A stretch of DNA of 56,699 nucleotides from Paulinella micropora (Eukaryota; Cercozoa; Imbricatea; Euglyphida). A program made the translations under genes and the position numbers. Where the stretch lies: contig BJOX01000055.1 in NCBI GenBank assembly GCA_009731375.1, positions 337,237 through 393,935 on the forward strand, written 5' to 3'. The notes under the pieces were generated by a model. That model had not been told where the DNA came from. It worked only from the letters and a program-made list of their open reading frames with translations, and did not search any database. Shown one piece after another: positions 1-22,443 of the stretch (its first letter is position 1; each line of letters opens with the position of its first letter).

Positions 1-51
1 ATAATAAAAAATAATATAATAATAATAATAACAATAATAATAATAATAATA

Positions 52-232
52 GTGCTTCTCTGTCAATGGCTGGTGCATTTCTGCACATGCGCCTCCATCG
101 TCTCACCCGTGAGGGGAGTACGAAGAATTGACGATAGGCTCTAATGACACCCCCNNNNNNNNNNACCGACGGGAATCGAACTGGCGACAGGGCCCAGATG
201 GTAGAACTTGACCACTGGGCTATCACGGTGTC
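52..232 (-). mobile_element. tRNA-derived SINE, copy 1 (gapped)
   Basis: This copy matches the one at 543-812 over both ends, but its middle is replaced by a run of 10 N at 155-164. Read on the minus strand, it opens with a tRNA-like head carrying an A box (TAGCCCAGTGG) and a B box (AGTTCGATTCC), the internal RNA polymerase III promoter. Its body then ends in an (ATT)n tail, seen on the plus strand as AAT repeats at 1-51. The head, body and simple tail are the layout of a SINE. The central duplicated segment present in copy 2 falls in or was lost at the gap. Confidence 0.6.
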
Positions 233-233
233 C

Positions 234-296
234 AATTAATAATAATAATAATAATAATAAATGATGATGATGATGATGATGATGATCGTGATCATG

Positions 297-373
<77 letters not shown>

Positions 374-374
374 A
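234..374. repeat. (AAT)n and (GAT)n microsatellite
   Basis: Nearly pure AAT repeat with a short GAT stretch at about 261-285. It abuts the 5' end of the first SINE copy. No coding content is seen; the open frames here only reflect the triplet repeat. Confidence 0.9.
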
Positions 375-484
375 TATCTGAGGCGTACTGATGCAGCTAA
401 TGGCATATCCTCAACGGACATAAGCCTCCAATACCCTTGTTCGAGGTCCTCCACCCCCCGTGTCAGTCTCTCGCCTGATGATCG

Positions 485-488
<4 letters not shown>
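375..488 (+). other. Non-repeat island with tRNA-like B box
   Basis: An island of about 114 bp between two AAT tracts. On the plus strand it contains a B-box-like TGTTCGAGGTCC near 438 and a poor A-box-like stretch about 40 bases before it. The spacing would fit an RNA polymerase III promoter, and the following AAT tract would be the tail of another SINE family. The A-box match is weak and no cloverleaf could be drawn, so this is a suggestion only. Confidence 0.25.
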
Positions 489-542
<54 letters not shown>

Positions 543-543
<1 letters not shown>

Positions 544-811
544 GTGCTTCTCTGTCAATGGCTGATGCATTTCTGCACATGCGCCTCCATCGTCTCACCC
601 GTGAGGGGAGTACGAAGAATTGACGATAAGCTCTAATGACACCCCCGCAAGGGCAGTTCCAACACTTCCAGACGGGCCGGTATGTTCAATGAAAATACTG
701 GTCCAGAAATAGACCGGTATGTTCAATGAAAATACTGGTGGCACCGACGGGAATCGAACTGGCGACAGGGCCCAGATGGTAGAACTTGACCACTGGGCTA
801 TCACGGTGTCC

Positions 812-812
<1 letters not shown>
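543..812 (-). mobile_element. tRNA-derived SINE, copy 2 (full length)
   Basis: On the minus strand the element starts at 812 with a tRNA-like head of about 73 bp. It contains an A box (TAGCCCAGTGG), a B box (AGTTCGATTCC) and partly pairable ends (GGACACC with GGTGCC). The cloverleaf is degenerate, so it is not a working tRNA gene. The body follows, including a tandem duplication of about 36 bp (two copies of CCGGTATGTTCAATGAAAAT at about 677 and 713). It ends near 543 and runs into an (ATT)n tail at 489-542. SINEs are mobilised by the machinery of non-LTR elements; one such element is present near 50 kb, but no shared 3' end was found. Confidence 0.65.
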
Positions 813-854
<42 letters not shown>

Positions 855-900
855 CAATAATAATAATAATAGTAGTAGTAGTAATAGTAATAATAATAAT

Positions 901-971
<71 letters not shown>

Positions 972-1045
972 ATTAATAATAATAATAATAGTAATAATAA
1001 TAATAATAGTAATAACATATACATATATATGTATGTATATATGTA

Positions 1046-1090
<45 letters not shown>

Positions 1091-1095
1091 TCAGT
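813..1095. repeat. (AAT)n then (AT)n microsatellite
   Basis: AAT/AGT/ATT triplet repeats to about 1013, followed by ATAC and AT dinucleotide repeats. No gene is seen. Confidence 0.9.
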
Positions 1096-1193
1096 GCAGC
1101 ACGACACAGCCGAATATCACGCGTGGCGGGTAATTATGTATATATATACATATATATATATATGTATATATATATATGTATTTATATATATAC

Positions 1194-1245
<52 letters not shown>

Positions 1246-1372
1246 TTGTGTGTGTTTCCTCATGTACATTACGTATATGCGTATATTAATAGAGACAATC
1301 CTCCAACTATGATCTTTGTATGTATATTTATGTAATAATAACACACACACATAATAATAATAATTATTATTA

Positions 1373-1433
<61 letters not shown>

Positions 1434-1466
1434 CGCAACGCGTGATATTCGGCTGTGTCGTGCTGC
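1096..1466. repeat. Inverted repeat with 36-bp arms around microsatellites
   Basis: The segment at 1096-1131 (GCAGCACGACACAGCC...) returns as its reverse complement at 1431-1466 with about one mismatch. Between the arms are (AT)n, (GT)n at 1207-1243, a short unique stretch around 1255-1335 and (ATT)n. The arms could be the ends of a small inverted-repeat element or two copies of a dispersed repeat in opposite orientation. No coding capacity is visible between them. Confidence 0.6.
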
Positions 1467-1497
1467 TATGATGGACAACCAGAAGCCTAGATAAGTA

Positions 1498-2280
<783 letters not shown>

Positions 2281-2290
2281 NNNNNNNNNN

Positions 2291-2550
2291 ACACAATGTT
2301 ATCATTGTAGCTTGCGCAAGCTTACGGTGCTCAAAACACTTGGACTAACGGCTTCCTTTTCTTTCTCTTCTTCCTTATCCTCCCACTCTCCATTCCTAGA
2401 TTGCCTTTTTCTTCAACGTCCTTCCTCCTCTTCTTTTTCCAGAACACAGTCTACCCGTGATTCCCATCCCGGACACATGCACAGTACACAAATTATTGTT
2501 TGATGTGAAACTGCGTTCCTTTGCAAGGACTACATTCCTTTGCGACATCT
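2291..2550. other. Non-repeat spacer, no feature recognised
   Basis: About 260 bp of non-repetitive sequence between the gap and the large satellite. The plus-strand open frame is short, T/C-rich and shows no family signature. Nothing supportable is seen. Confidence 0.4.
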
Positions 2551-2551
2551 C

Positions 2552-2676
<125 letters not shown>

Positions 2677-2807
2677 TCTATCCATCTATCCATCCATCTA
2701 TCTATCTATCTTTCTATCTATCTATCTATCTATCTATCTATCACCTGCAGCCAGAGTGATTCCAAACACAGCAAGGCCAATCAAAGAGTGGCCTGTCTAC
2801 CTACCTG

Positions 2808-2867
<60 letters not shown>

Positions 2868-2892
2868 CCTACCTATCTACCTATCTACCTAC

Positions 2893-2928
<36 letters not shown>

Positions 2929-2953
2929 ATCTATCTCTATCTCTATCTCTATC

Positions 2954-2988
<35 letters not shown>

Positions 2989-3078
2989 GTCTATCTATCT
3001 ATCTATCTATCTACCCTGCCTATCTACCCTGCCTATCTACCTATCTACCTATCTATCCATCTATCTACCTATCTGTCC

Positions 3079-3123
<45 letters not shown>

Positions 3124-3162
3124 CCTATCTACCTATCTACCTATCCATCTATCCATCTATCC

Positions 3163-3213
<51 letters not shown>

Positions 3214-3266
3214 ACCTGCAGCCAGTGTGATTCCAAGCACAGCGAGGCCAATCATAGACTGGCCTG

Positions 3267-3320
<54 letters not shown>

Positions 3321-3392
3321 CATCTATCTATCCATCCATCTGTCTATCTATCTATCTATCCATCTATCTATCTATCTATCTATCTATTCTAT

Positions 3393-3434
<42 letters not shown>

Positions 3435-3783
3435 AAATCTATCAAATCTATCAAATCTATCAAATCTATCAAATCTATCAAATCTATCAAATCTATCAAA
3501 TCCGTCAAATCCGTCAAATCCATCAAACCTATCAAACCTATCAAACCTATCAAACCTATCAAACCTATCTAACCTATCAAACCTATCTAACCTATCTAAT
3601 CTATCTAATCTATCTAATCCATCTAATCCATCTAATCTGTCTAATCTGTCTAACCTGTCTATCTAATCTATCCAATCTATCCAATCTATCTAATCTATCT
3701 AATCTATCTAATCTATCTAATCTATCTACTCTATCTACTCTATCTACTCTATCTACTCTATCTACTCTATCTACTCTATCTAC

Positions 3784-3832
<49 letters not shown>

Positions 3833-3894
3833 ATCTATCTATCCATCTATATCTATCTATCTATCTATCCATCCATCCATCCATCCATCCATCC

Positions 3895-3933
<39 letters not shown>

Positions 3934-3986
3934 ACCTGCAGCCAGTGTGATTCCAAGCACAGCGAGGCCAATCATAGAGTGGCCTG

Positions 3987-4058
<72 letters not shown>

Positions 4059-4130
4059 CCCTGCCTATCTACCTATCTACCTATCTACCATCTATCCATC
4101 TATCTACCTATCTATCCATCTATCTATATA

Positions 4131-4177
<47 letters not shown>

Positions 4178-4224
4178 CCTATCTACCTATCTACCTATCT
4201 ACCTATCCATCTATCCATCTATCC

Positions 4225-4275
<51 letters not shown>

Positions 4276-4328
4276 ACCTGCAGCCAGTGTGATTCCAAGC
4301 ACAGCGAGGCCAATCATAGACTGGCCTG

Positions 4329-4366
<38 letters not shown>

Positions 4367-4433
4367 CATCTATCTATCCATCCATCTGTCTATCTATCTA
4401 TCTATCCATCCATCTGTCTATCTATCTATCTAT

Positions 4434-4467
<34 letters not shown>

Positions 4468-4816
4468 AAATCTATCAAATCTATCAAATCTATCAAATCT
4501 ATCAAATCTATCAAATCTATCAAATCCATCAAATCCATCAAACCTATCAAACCTATCAAACCTATCAAACCTATCAAACTTATCAAACCTATCAAACCTA
4601 TCAAACCTATCAAACCTATCAAACCTATCTAATCTATCTAATCCATCTAATCCATCTAATCCATCTAATCTGTCTAATCTGTCCAACCTGTCTATCTAAT
4701 CTATCCAATCTATCCAATCTATCTAATCTATCTAATCTATCTAATCTATCTAATCTATCTAATCTATCTAATCTATCTACTCTATCTACTCTATCTACTA
4801 AATCTACTCTATCTAC

Positions 4817-4866
<50 letters not shown>

Positions 4867-4896
4867 CATCCATCCATCCATCCATCCATCCATCTG

Positions 4897-4942
<46 letters not shown>

Positions 4943-4995
4943 ACCTGCAGCCAGTGTGATTCCAAGCACAGCGAGGCCAATCATAGAGTGGCCTG

Positions 4996-5041
<46 letters not shown>

Positions 5042-5121
5042 CATCTATCCATCTATCCATCTATCCATCCATCCATCCATCCATCCATCTATCTATCTAT
5101 CTATCTATCTATGTATCTATG

Positions 5122-5173
<52 letters not shown>

Positions 5174-5210
5174 CATCTATCCATCTATCCATCTATCCAT
5201 CTATATATCA

Positions 5211-5261
<51 letters not shown>

Positions 5262-5316
5262 ACCTGCAGCCAGTGTGATTCCAAGCACAGCGAGGCCAAT
5301 CATAGACTGGCCTGTC

Positions 5317-5347
<31 letters not shown>

Positions 5348-5462
5348 CTATCCATCTATCCATCTATCTATCCATCCATCTGTCTATCTATCTATCTATC
5401 CATCCATCTATCTATCTATCTATTCTATTCTATCTTTCTATCTTTCTATCTATCTATTCTAT

Positions 5463-5527
<65 letters not shown>

Positions 5528-5874
5528 GAAATCTATGAAATCTATCAAATCTATCAAATCTATCAAATCCGTCAAATCCATCAAACCTATCAAACCTATC
5601 AAACCTATCAAACCTATCAAACCTATCAAACCTATCAAACCTATCAAACCTATCTAACCTATCTAACCTATCTAACCTATCTAATCTATCTAATCTATCT
5701 AATCTATCTAATCCATCTAATCTGTCTAATCTGTCTAACCTGTCTAATCTAATCTATCTAATCTGTCTAATCTATCTAATCTATCTAATCTATCTAATCT
5801 ATCTAATCTATCTAATCTATCTAATCTATCTAATCTACTCTATCTACTCTATCTACTCTATCTACTCTATCTAC

Positions 5875-5909
<35 letters not shown>

Positions 5910-5910
5910 C

Positions 5911-6051
5911 TAGGGAGCTTTGGTATCGCCTGTATCAGTCCCTTCCGTGCAAACATCACGGCTTAGCTGGGCATCGGGTCAATACTTTACAGACTTCCTT
6001 GGTTGACGAAATCAGAAGCTCCTTTTTTCTGACATTAGTCGATATCTCATC
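5911..6051. repeat. 141-bp interspersed block, first copy
   Basis: A non-TATC block beginning TAGGGAGCTTTGGTATCGCC and ending GATATCTCAT. It recurs almost unchanged at 7823-7963, 8365-8505 and 8666-8806. In this copy it is flanked on both sides by TATC repeats, so it has become a component of the satellite. No RNA gene or protein family was recognised in it. Confidence 0.8.
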
Positions 6052-6111
6052 AGTCTATCTATCTATCTATCTATCCATCCATCCATCCATCCATCCATCC
6101 ATCATCCATCC

Positions 6112-6158
<47 letters not shown>

Positions 6159-6211
6159 ACCTGCAGCCAGTGTGATTCCAAGCACAGCGAGGCCAATCAT
6201 AGAGTGGCCTG

Positions 6212-6283
<72 letters not shown>

Positions 6284-6355
6284 CCCTGCCTATCTACCTA
6301 TCTACCTATCTACCATCTATCCATCTATCTACCTATCTATCCATCTATCTATATA

Positions 6356-6402
<47 letters not shown>

Positions 6403-6440
6403 CCTATCTACCTATCCATCTATCCATCTATCCATCTATA

Positions 6441-6492
<52 letters not shown>

Positions 6493-6655
6493 ACCTGCAG
6501 CCAGTGTGATTCCAAGCACAGCGAGGCCAATCATAGACTGGCCTGTCTGTCTATCTATCCATCTATCTATCTATCTATCTATCCATCTATCTATCCATCC
6601 ATCTGTCTATCTATCTATCTATCCATCCATCTATCTATCTATCTATCTATTCTAT

Positions 6656-6692
<37 letters not shown>

Positions 6693-7014
6693 AAATCTAT
6701 CAAATCTATCAAATCTATCAAATCTATCAAATCCATCAAATCCATCAAATCCATCAAACCTATCAAACCTATCAAACCTATCAAACCTATCAAACCTATC
6801 AAACCTATCTAACCTATCAAACCTATCTAATCTATCTAATCTATCTAATCCATCTAATCCATCTAATCTGTCTAATCTGTCCAACCTGTCTATCTAATCT
6901 ATCCAATCTATCCAATCTATCTAATCTATCTAATCTATCTAATCTATCTAATCTATCTAATCCATCTAATCCATCTACTCTATCTACTCTATCTACTAAA
7001 TCTACTCTATCTAC

Positions 7015-7048
<34 letters not shown>

Positions 7049-7077
7049 CATCCATACATCCATCCATCCATCCATCC

Positions 7078-7116
<39 letters not shown>

Positions 7117-7169
7117 ACCTGCAGCCAGTGTGATTCCAAGCACAGCGAGGCCAATCATAGAGTGGCCTG

Positions 7170-7215
<46 letters not shown>

Positions 7216-7279
7216 CATCTATCCATCTATCCATCCATCCATCCATCCATCCATCTATCTATCTATCTATCTATCTATG

Positions 7280-7331
<52 letters not shown>

Positions 7332-7356
7332 CATCTATCCATCTATCCATCTATCC

Positions 7357-7438
<82 letters not shown>

Positions 7439-7758
7439 GAAATCTATGAAATCTATCAAATCTATCAAATCCGTCAAATCCATCAAATCCATCAAACCTA
7501 TCAAACCTATCAAACCTATCAAACCTATCAAACCTATCAAACCTATCAAACCTATCTAACCTATCTAACCTATCTAACCTATCTAATCTATCTAATCTAT
7601 CTAATCTATCTAATCCATCTAATCTGTCTAATCTGTCTAACCTGTCTAATCTAATCTATCTAATCTATCTTATCTATCTTATCTATCTAATCTATCCAAT
7701 CTATCTAATCTATCTAATCTATCTAATCTATCTAATCTACTCTATCTACTCTATCTAC

Positions 7759-7821
<63 letters not shown>

Positions 7822-7822
7822 C

Positions 7823-8820
7823 TAGGGAGCTTTGGTATCGCCTGTATCAGTCCCTTCCGTGCAAACATCACGGCTTAGCTGGGCATCGGGTCAATACTTT
7901 ACAGACTTCCTTGGTTGACGAAATCAGAAGCTCCTTTTTTCTGACATTAGTCGATATCTCATCAGTTGATCTCATCACTTACTCCACGAAGTGAACCAAG
8001 GCCACTTGAGGTGTCACTGACCCTCCCTTGGGCTTGATGTTTTGAAATGGGTGCCATCTGTCGACAGACAGAGAATTAGGGGATGGTGTGGGTGTGCTGG
8101 GCCCGTGGTGGGGTGCCTTATGTGTGCCTAGCCATACGCCTATGAGTCACATGCCGAAATAGCGACGGGAAGCACAATCCTGTTCCCTCAGGGTGCCCTT
8201 TCTCGCTTGTTGAGCCCGGAATAAAACCCACAGTGCTCTGTCGGTTTATACTAGACTGTCGAACAGTCTCGAAACTCCATCTGCTTACTGGGCCCTCTGT
8301 AATGGAGGTGGGAGCTCGTTCTGCAAGGGGCGCTTATGGAACGAGCCCTGGCCCCGCCTGGTACTAGGGAGCTTTGGTATCGCCTGTATCAGTCCCTTCC
8401 GTGCAAACATCACGGCTTAGCTGGGCATCGGGTCAATACTTTACAGACTTCCTTGGTTGACGAAATCAGAAGCTCCTTTTTTCTGACATTAGTCGATATC
8501 TCATCTATCTATCTATCTGGAATAAAACCCACAGTGCTCTGTCGGTTTATACTAGACTGTCGAACAGTCTCGAAACTCCATCTGCTTACTGGGCCCTCTG
8601 TAATGGAGGTGGGAGCTCGTTCTGCAAGGGGCGCTTATGGAACGAGCCCTGGCCCCGCCTGGTACTAGGGAGCTTTGGTATCGCCTGTATCAGTCCCTTC
8701 CGTGCAAACATCACGGCTTAGCTGGGCATCGGGTCAATACTTTACAGACTTCCTTGGTTGACGAAATCAGAAGCTCCTTTTTTCTGACATTAGTCGATAT
8801 CTCATCTATCTATCTATCTA
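7823..8820. repeat. Low-TATC core with 301-bp tandem duplication
   Basis: This stretch may hold the parental form of the 141-bp block. A unique segment (7975-8217) leads into two tandem units of about 301 bp (from about 8218 and 8519). Each unit combines a 150-bp part beginning GGAATAAAACCCACAG with the 141-bp block. The two short open frames that start at 8336 and 8637 are identical for this reason. They read straight into TATC, and no function can be assigned. Confidence 0.75.
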
Positions 8821-8858
8821 TCTATCCATCCATCCATCCATCCATCCATCATCCATCC

Positions 8859-8909
<51 letters not shown>

Positions 8910-8990
8910 ACCTGCAGCCAGTGTGATTCCAAGCAAAGCGAGGCCAATCATAGACTGGCCTGTCTATCTATCTATCTATCTATCTCTCTA

Positions 8991-9027
<37 letters not shown>

Positions 9028-9040
9028 CTATCTACCCTGC

Positions 9041-9085
<45 letters not shown>

Positions 9086-9122
9086 CATCTATCCATCTAT
9101 CCATCTATCCATCTATATATCA

Positions 9123-9185
<63 letters not shown>

Positions 9186-9238
9186 ACCTGCAGCCAGTGT
9201 GATTCCAAGCACAGCGAGGCCAATCATAGAGTGGCCTG

Positions 9239-9296
<58 letters not shown>

Positions 9297-9346
9297 ACCT
9301 GCAGCCAATGTGATTCCAAGCACAGCGATGCCAATCATAGAGTGTC

Positions 9347-12456
<3,110 letters not shown>

Positions 12457-12464
<8 letters not shown>

Positions 12465-13175
12465 ATGGCAGCTTGGACAGATACGCTAATTAGCATACAT
12501 AACATACATGACATACATAACATACCATAACATACATAACATACATACAGAACATCTCACGACAGGGCAGCTTGGACAGATACGCTAACATACCTAACAT
12601 AATTACATACATAACATACATGACATACATGACATACATAACATAACATACATAACATACATATAGAACATCTCACGACAGGGCAGCTTGGACAGATACG
12701 CTAACATAACATAGCATAATTAGCATACATAACATACATGACATACATGACATACAAGACATAACATAAATACAGAAAATTTCACGACAGGGCAGCTTGG
12801 ACAGATACGCTAACATACATAACATAATTACATACATAACATCCATGACATACATGACATACGTGAAATACATAGCATACATAGCATACATAGCATACAT
12901 AACACACATACAGAACATACAGAACATACAGAACATACAGAACATACAGAACATGCAAAGCATACATACATACATACATACATACAGACATACATACAGA
13001 CATACATACATACATACATAGATGCATACATACATACATAAAGTACATAAAGTACATACATACATACATACATACATACATACATACATTACATACATTA
13101 CATACATTACATACATTACATACATTACATACTCTCACACATACATACATACATACATACAATAATAGTATCACC
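12457..13175. repeat. ACATA-rich tandem repeat of about 110 bp
   Basis: Four copies of a unit with the core GGCAGCTTGGACAGATACGC (near 12466, 12563, 12681 and 12790) are separated by ACATA/ACATAC repeats. The tract ends in (ACAG)n and (ACAT)n. No gene is supported. Confidence 0.8.
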
Positions 13176-13179
13176 TATG

Positions 13180-15469
13180 ATGTACTTAACGTGTCGAAGA
13201 GGCAAAGGGAAGTAGCCCAGATTATACGCCACATCCCTATAGTACACAATAGCATGACATAGACTACGCAGATGTAAGATGTTAGATAAGGCTAATGATG
13301 TATGTCCACGTCTTCTCAAGAGGCAAAGGGAAGTAGCCCAGATTCAACGTCATGTCCCTATAGTACACAATATAGCATAACATACACTACGCAAATGTAA
13401 AATGTTAGATAAGGCTAATGACGTATGTCCACGTCTTCTCAAGAGGCAAAGGGAAGTAGCCAAGATTCAACGCTACATCCCTATAGTACACAACAGCATA
13501 CATACACTACGCAAACGTAACATGTTAGATATAACGCTAATGAAAAAACTACGCAAATGTAAGATGTTAGATAACGCTAATGATGTGTATCCACGTCTTC
13601 TCAGGTAAAGGGAAGTAGCCCAGATTATACGCCACCTCCCTATAGTACACAATATAGCATACATACACTACGCAGATGTAAGATGTTAGATAAGGCTAAT
13701 GATGTATGTCCACGTCTTCTCAAGAGGAAAAGGGAAGTAGCCCAGATTCAACGCCACATCCCTATAGTACACAATATAGCATACATACACTACGCAGATG
13801 TAAGATGTTACATAACGCTTATGATGTATTTCCGCGTCTTCACGCCACATCCCTATAGTGACAATAATATTATACACTACGCAGATGTAAAATGTTAGAT
13901 AACGCTAATGATGTATATCCACGTCTTCTCAAGAGGCACAGAGAAGTAGCCCAGATTCAACGCTACATCCCTATAGTACACAATATAGCATACATACACT
14001 ACGCAAATGTAACATGTTAGATAACGCTAATGAAAAAACTACGCAAATGTAAGATGTTAGATAACGCCAATGATGTATGTCCGCGTCTTCTCAAGAGGCA
14101 AAGGGAAGTAGCCCAGATTCAACGCCACACCCCTATAGTACACAATATAGCATACGTACACTACGCAAATGTAACATACGCTAACGAAAAAACTACGCAA
14201 ATGTAAGATGTTAGATAACGATAATGATGTATGTCCGCGTCTTCTCGAGAGGCAAAGGGAAGTAGCCCAGATTATACGCCACATCTCTATAGTACACAAT
14301 ATAGCATACATACACTACGCAGATGTAACATGTTAGATAACGCTGATGAAAAAACTACGCAAATGTAAGATGTTAGATAAGGCTAATGATGTATGTCCGC
14401 GTCTTCTCGAGAGGCAAAGGGAAGTAGCCCAGATTCAACGCTACATCCCTATAGTACACAATATAGCATACATACACTACGCAGATGTAACATGTTAGAT
14501 AACGCTAATGAAAAAACTACGCAAATGTAAGATGTGTTAGATAACGCTAATGATGTATGTCCACGTCTTCTCAAGAGGCAAAGGGAAGTAGCCCAGATTC
14601 AACGCCACACCCCTATAGTACACAATATAGCATACATACACTACGCAAATGTAACATGTTAGATAACGCTAATGATGTATGTCCACGTCTTCTCGAGAGG
14701 CAAAGGGTAGTAGCCCAGATTCAACTTTACATCCCTATAGTACACAATATAGCAGACATAACACTACGCAAATGTAAGATGTTAGATAACGCTAATAATG
14801 TATGTCCACGTCTTCTCGAGAGGCAAAGGGAAGTAGCCCAGATTATACGCTACATCCCTATAGTACACAATAGCATAACATACACTACGCAGAAGTAAGA
14901 TGTTAGATAACGCTAATGATGTGTATCCGCGTCTTCTCGAGAGGCAAAGGGAAGTAGCCCAGATTCAACACCACATCCCTATAGTACACAATAGCATACA
15001 TACACTACGCAAATGTAACATGTTAGATAACGCTAATATGTATATGTATGCATGTACGCATGTATGTATGTATGTATGTATGTATGTATGTACCTATGTC
15101 GTGTGTATATGTATGTATATGCCTGTCTGTATGTATTTATGCATGTTTTTTTGCATGCATGCATGTATGTATGCATTTATGTATGTCCACGTCTTCACGC
15201 CACATCCCTATAGAGACAATAATATTATACACTACAGATGTAAAATGTTAGATAAGCTAATGATGTATTTCCACGTCTTCACGCCACATCCCTACAGTGA
15301 TAATAATATTATACACTACACAGATGTAAAATGTTAGATAAGCTATGATGTATTTCCATGCGTTTGTAAGGCAAAGGGAACGCAGCAAAAACTAGAAATA
15401 TATATATATACTATATATATATATATACTATATATATATATGTACTATATATATATGTATATATATGTA

Positions 15470-15500
<31 letters not shown>

Positions 15501-15720
15501 GCCACATCCCTGTAATAGTAGTAATATGTATGCAGTACGCAGCTGTAGCATAATTATTTCATTAACAATAATGTATACACTACGCATATGTAGAATGTTA
15601 GATAAACTATGATGTATATCCAGCGAAAGGAAATAGCTCAGGTTAAATGCCACATCCCTATAATTGTAAGACTATGTATGCACTAGGCAGATGTAGAATA
15701 TGCATGTATTACGTTCATAT
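13180..15720. repeat. Minisatellite with a 121-bp unit
   Basis: About 13 recognisable copies of a unit containing GATGTTAGATAACGCTAATG, then GGCAAAGGGAAGTAGCCCAG, then CATCCCTATAGTACACAATA. Basic spacing is 121 bp (for example 13211 to 13332 to 13453). Several copies are longer, about 157-168 bp, because they carry an extra module of about 37 bp containing GCTAATGAAAAAACTACGC. The array decays from about 15010 into ATGT, AT and truncated units, and ends at a 51-N gap (15726-15776). Confidence 0.85.
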
Positions 15721-15790
15721 ACTACNNNNNNNNNNNNNNNNNNNNNNNNNNNNNNNNNNNNNNNNNNNNNNNNNNNATATATATGATTAT

Positions 15791-21686
<5,896 letters not shown>

Positions 21687-21689
21687 CTA

Positions 21690-22011
21690 CGATTAGATAC
21701 ATTTGATGCACACACATAAACACTGGCTGAATACACAAGCATACACGAGAGGGGGGGGGGGGGGGGGGGGAAANNNNNNNNNNAAGAGAGAGAGAGAGAG
21801 TTTGAGTGTCTGTGTGTGTGTGTGTATGAGTGTCTGTGTGTGTGTGTGTATGTGTGTGTGTGAGAGAGAGAGAGAACTGTATCCTAACTAGTACTACCTA
21901 CCCTGAACGGATATCATGACTGTTCAAAGTTAGCACCCCTCGCATCAATTTATACGTAAGCAGTGTTGAAATATTTTTTGTTTAAGTGCCAAGTCTCGTA
22001 AAGAGATCAAG
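21690..22011. other. Upstream region of the PstS-like gene
   Basis: Contains a poly-G run and a 10-N gap (21774-21783), (GA)n and (GT)n tracts to 21874, then about 130 bp of non-repetitive sequence. It would hold the promoter of the minus-strand gene. No TATA box or other element can be named with confidence. Confidence 0.4.
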
Positions 22012-22443
22012 GTGACAAGGTTTTCAATTCGGCATACGACTGAAACGGACACAGGGAGGACTCTTTGCAACAAAATAAGTGTTGACACGGGTTTCACACC
22101 TGTCTGCGGCTGATCTCTTCACGTGATGATGACCTTGATCTCTTCACCTTGATTGAGTACACACAGCAGACAGAACGGTGACCGACAATAAATGTGGTCA
22201 TTTTTTCCCCCAACTGACCACCATTTATTGTCGGTCACCGTTCTGTCTGCTGTATGTACTCAATCAAGGTGAAGAGATCAAGGTCATCATCTCGTGAAGA
22301 GATCAGCCGCAGACAGGTGTCAAACCCGTGTCAACACTCACTTTTTTTTTTTTTGGTTTTTTTTTTTTTTGGCAAAGAGTCCCTGTGTCCGTTTCAGTCG
22401 TATGCCTATTCTCGGCGACTTGCCGAAGTGAAGACCTTGTCAC
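22012..22443. repeat. Long imperfect palindrome (foldback)
   Basis: The left arm (22012-22201) is the reverse complement of the right arm (22216-22443) along nearly its whole length. The right arm also carries an extra stretch of about 20 bp and a poly-T run. The loop is about 14 bp (TTTTTTCCCCCAAC). Arms share CGACTGAAACGGACACAGGG and GACCGACAATAAATG, among others. A transcript would fold into a hairpin of about 190 bp. It may be a foldback or MITE-like element; no target-site duplication is obvious. Confidence 0.85.

Noticed and set aside
740-812. Functional tRNA gene
   Set aside because: A and B boxes are good, but acceptor, D and T stems pair poorly, and the sequence continues into a SINE body with a simple tail.
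8336-8668. Two identical frames starting MERALAPPGTREL
   Set aside because: They are copies of the 301-bp tandem duplication, read into TATC and have no homology seen.
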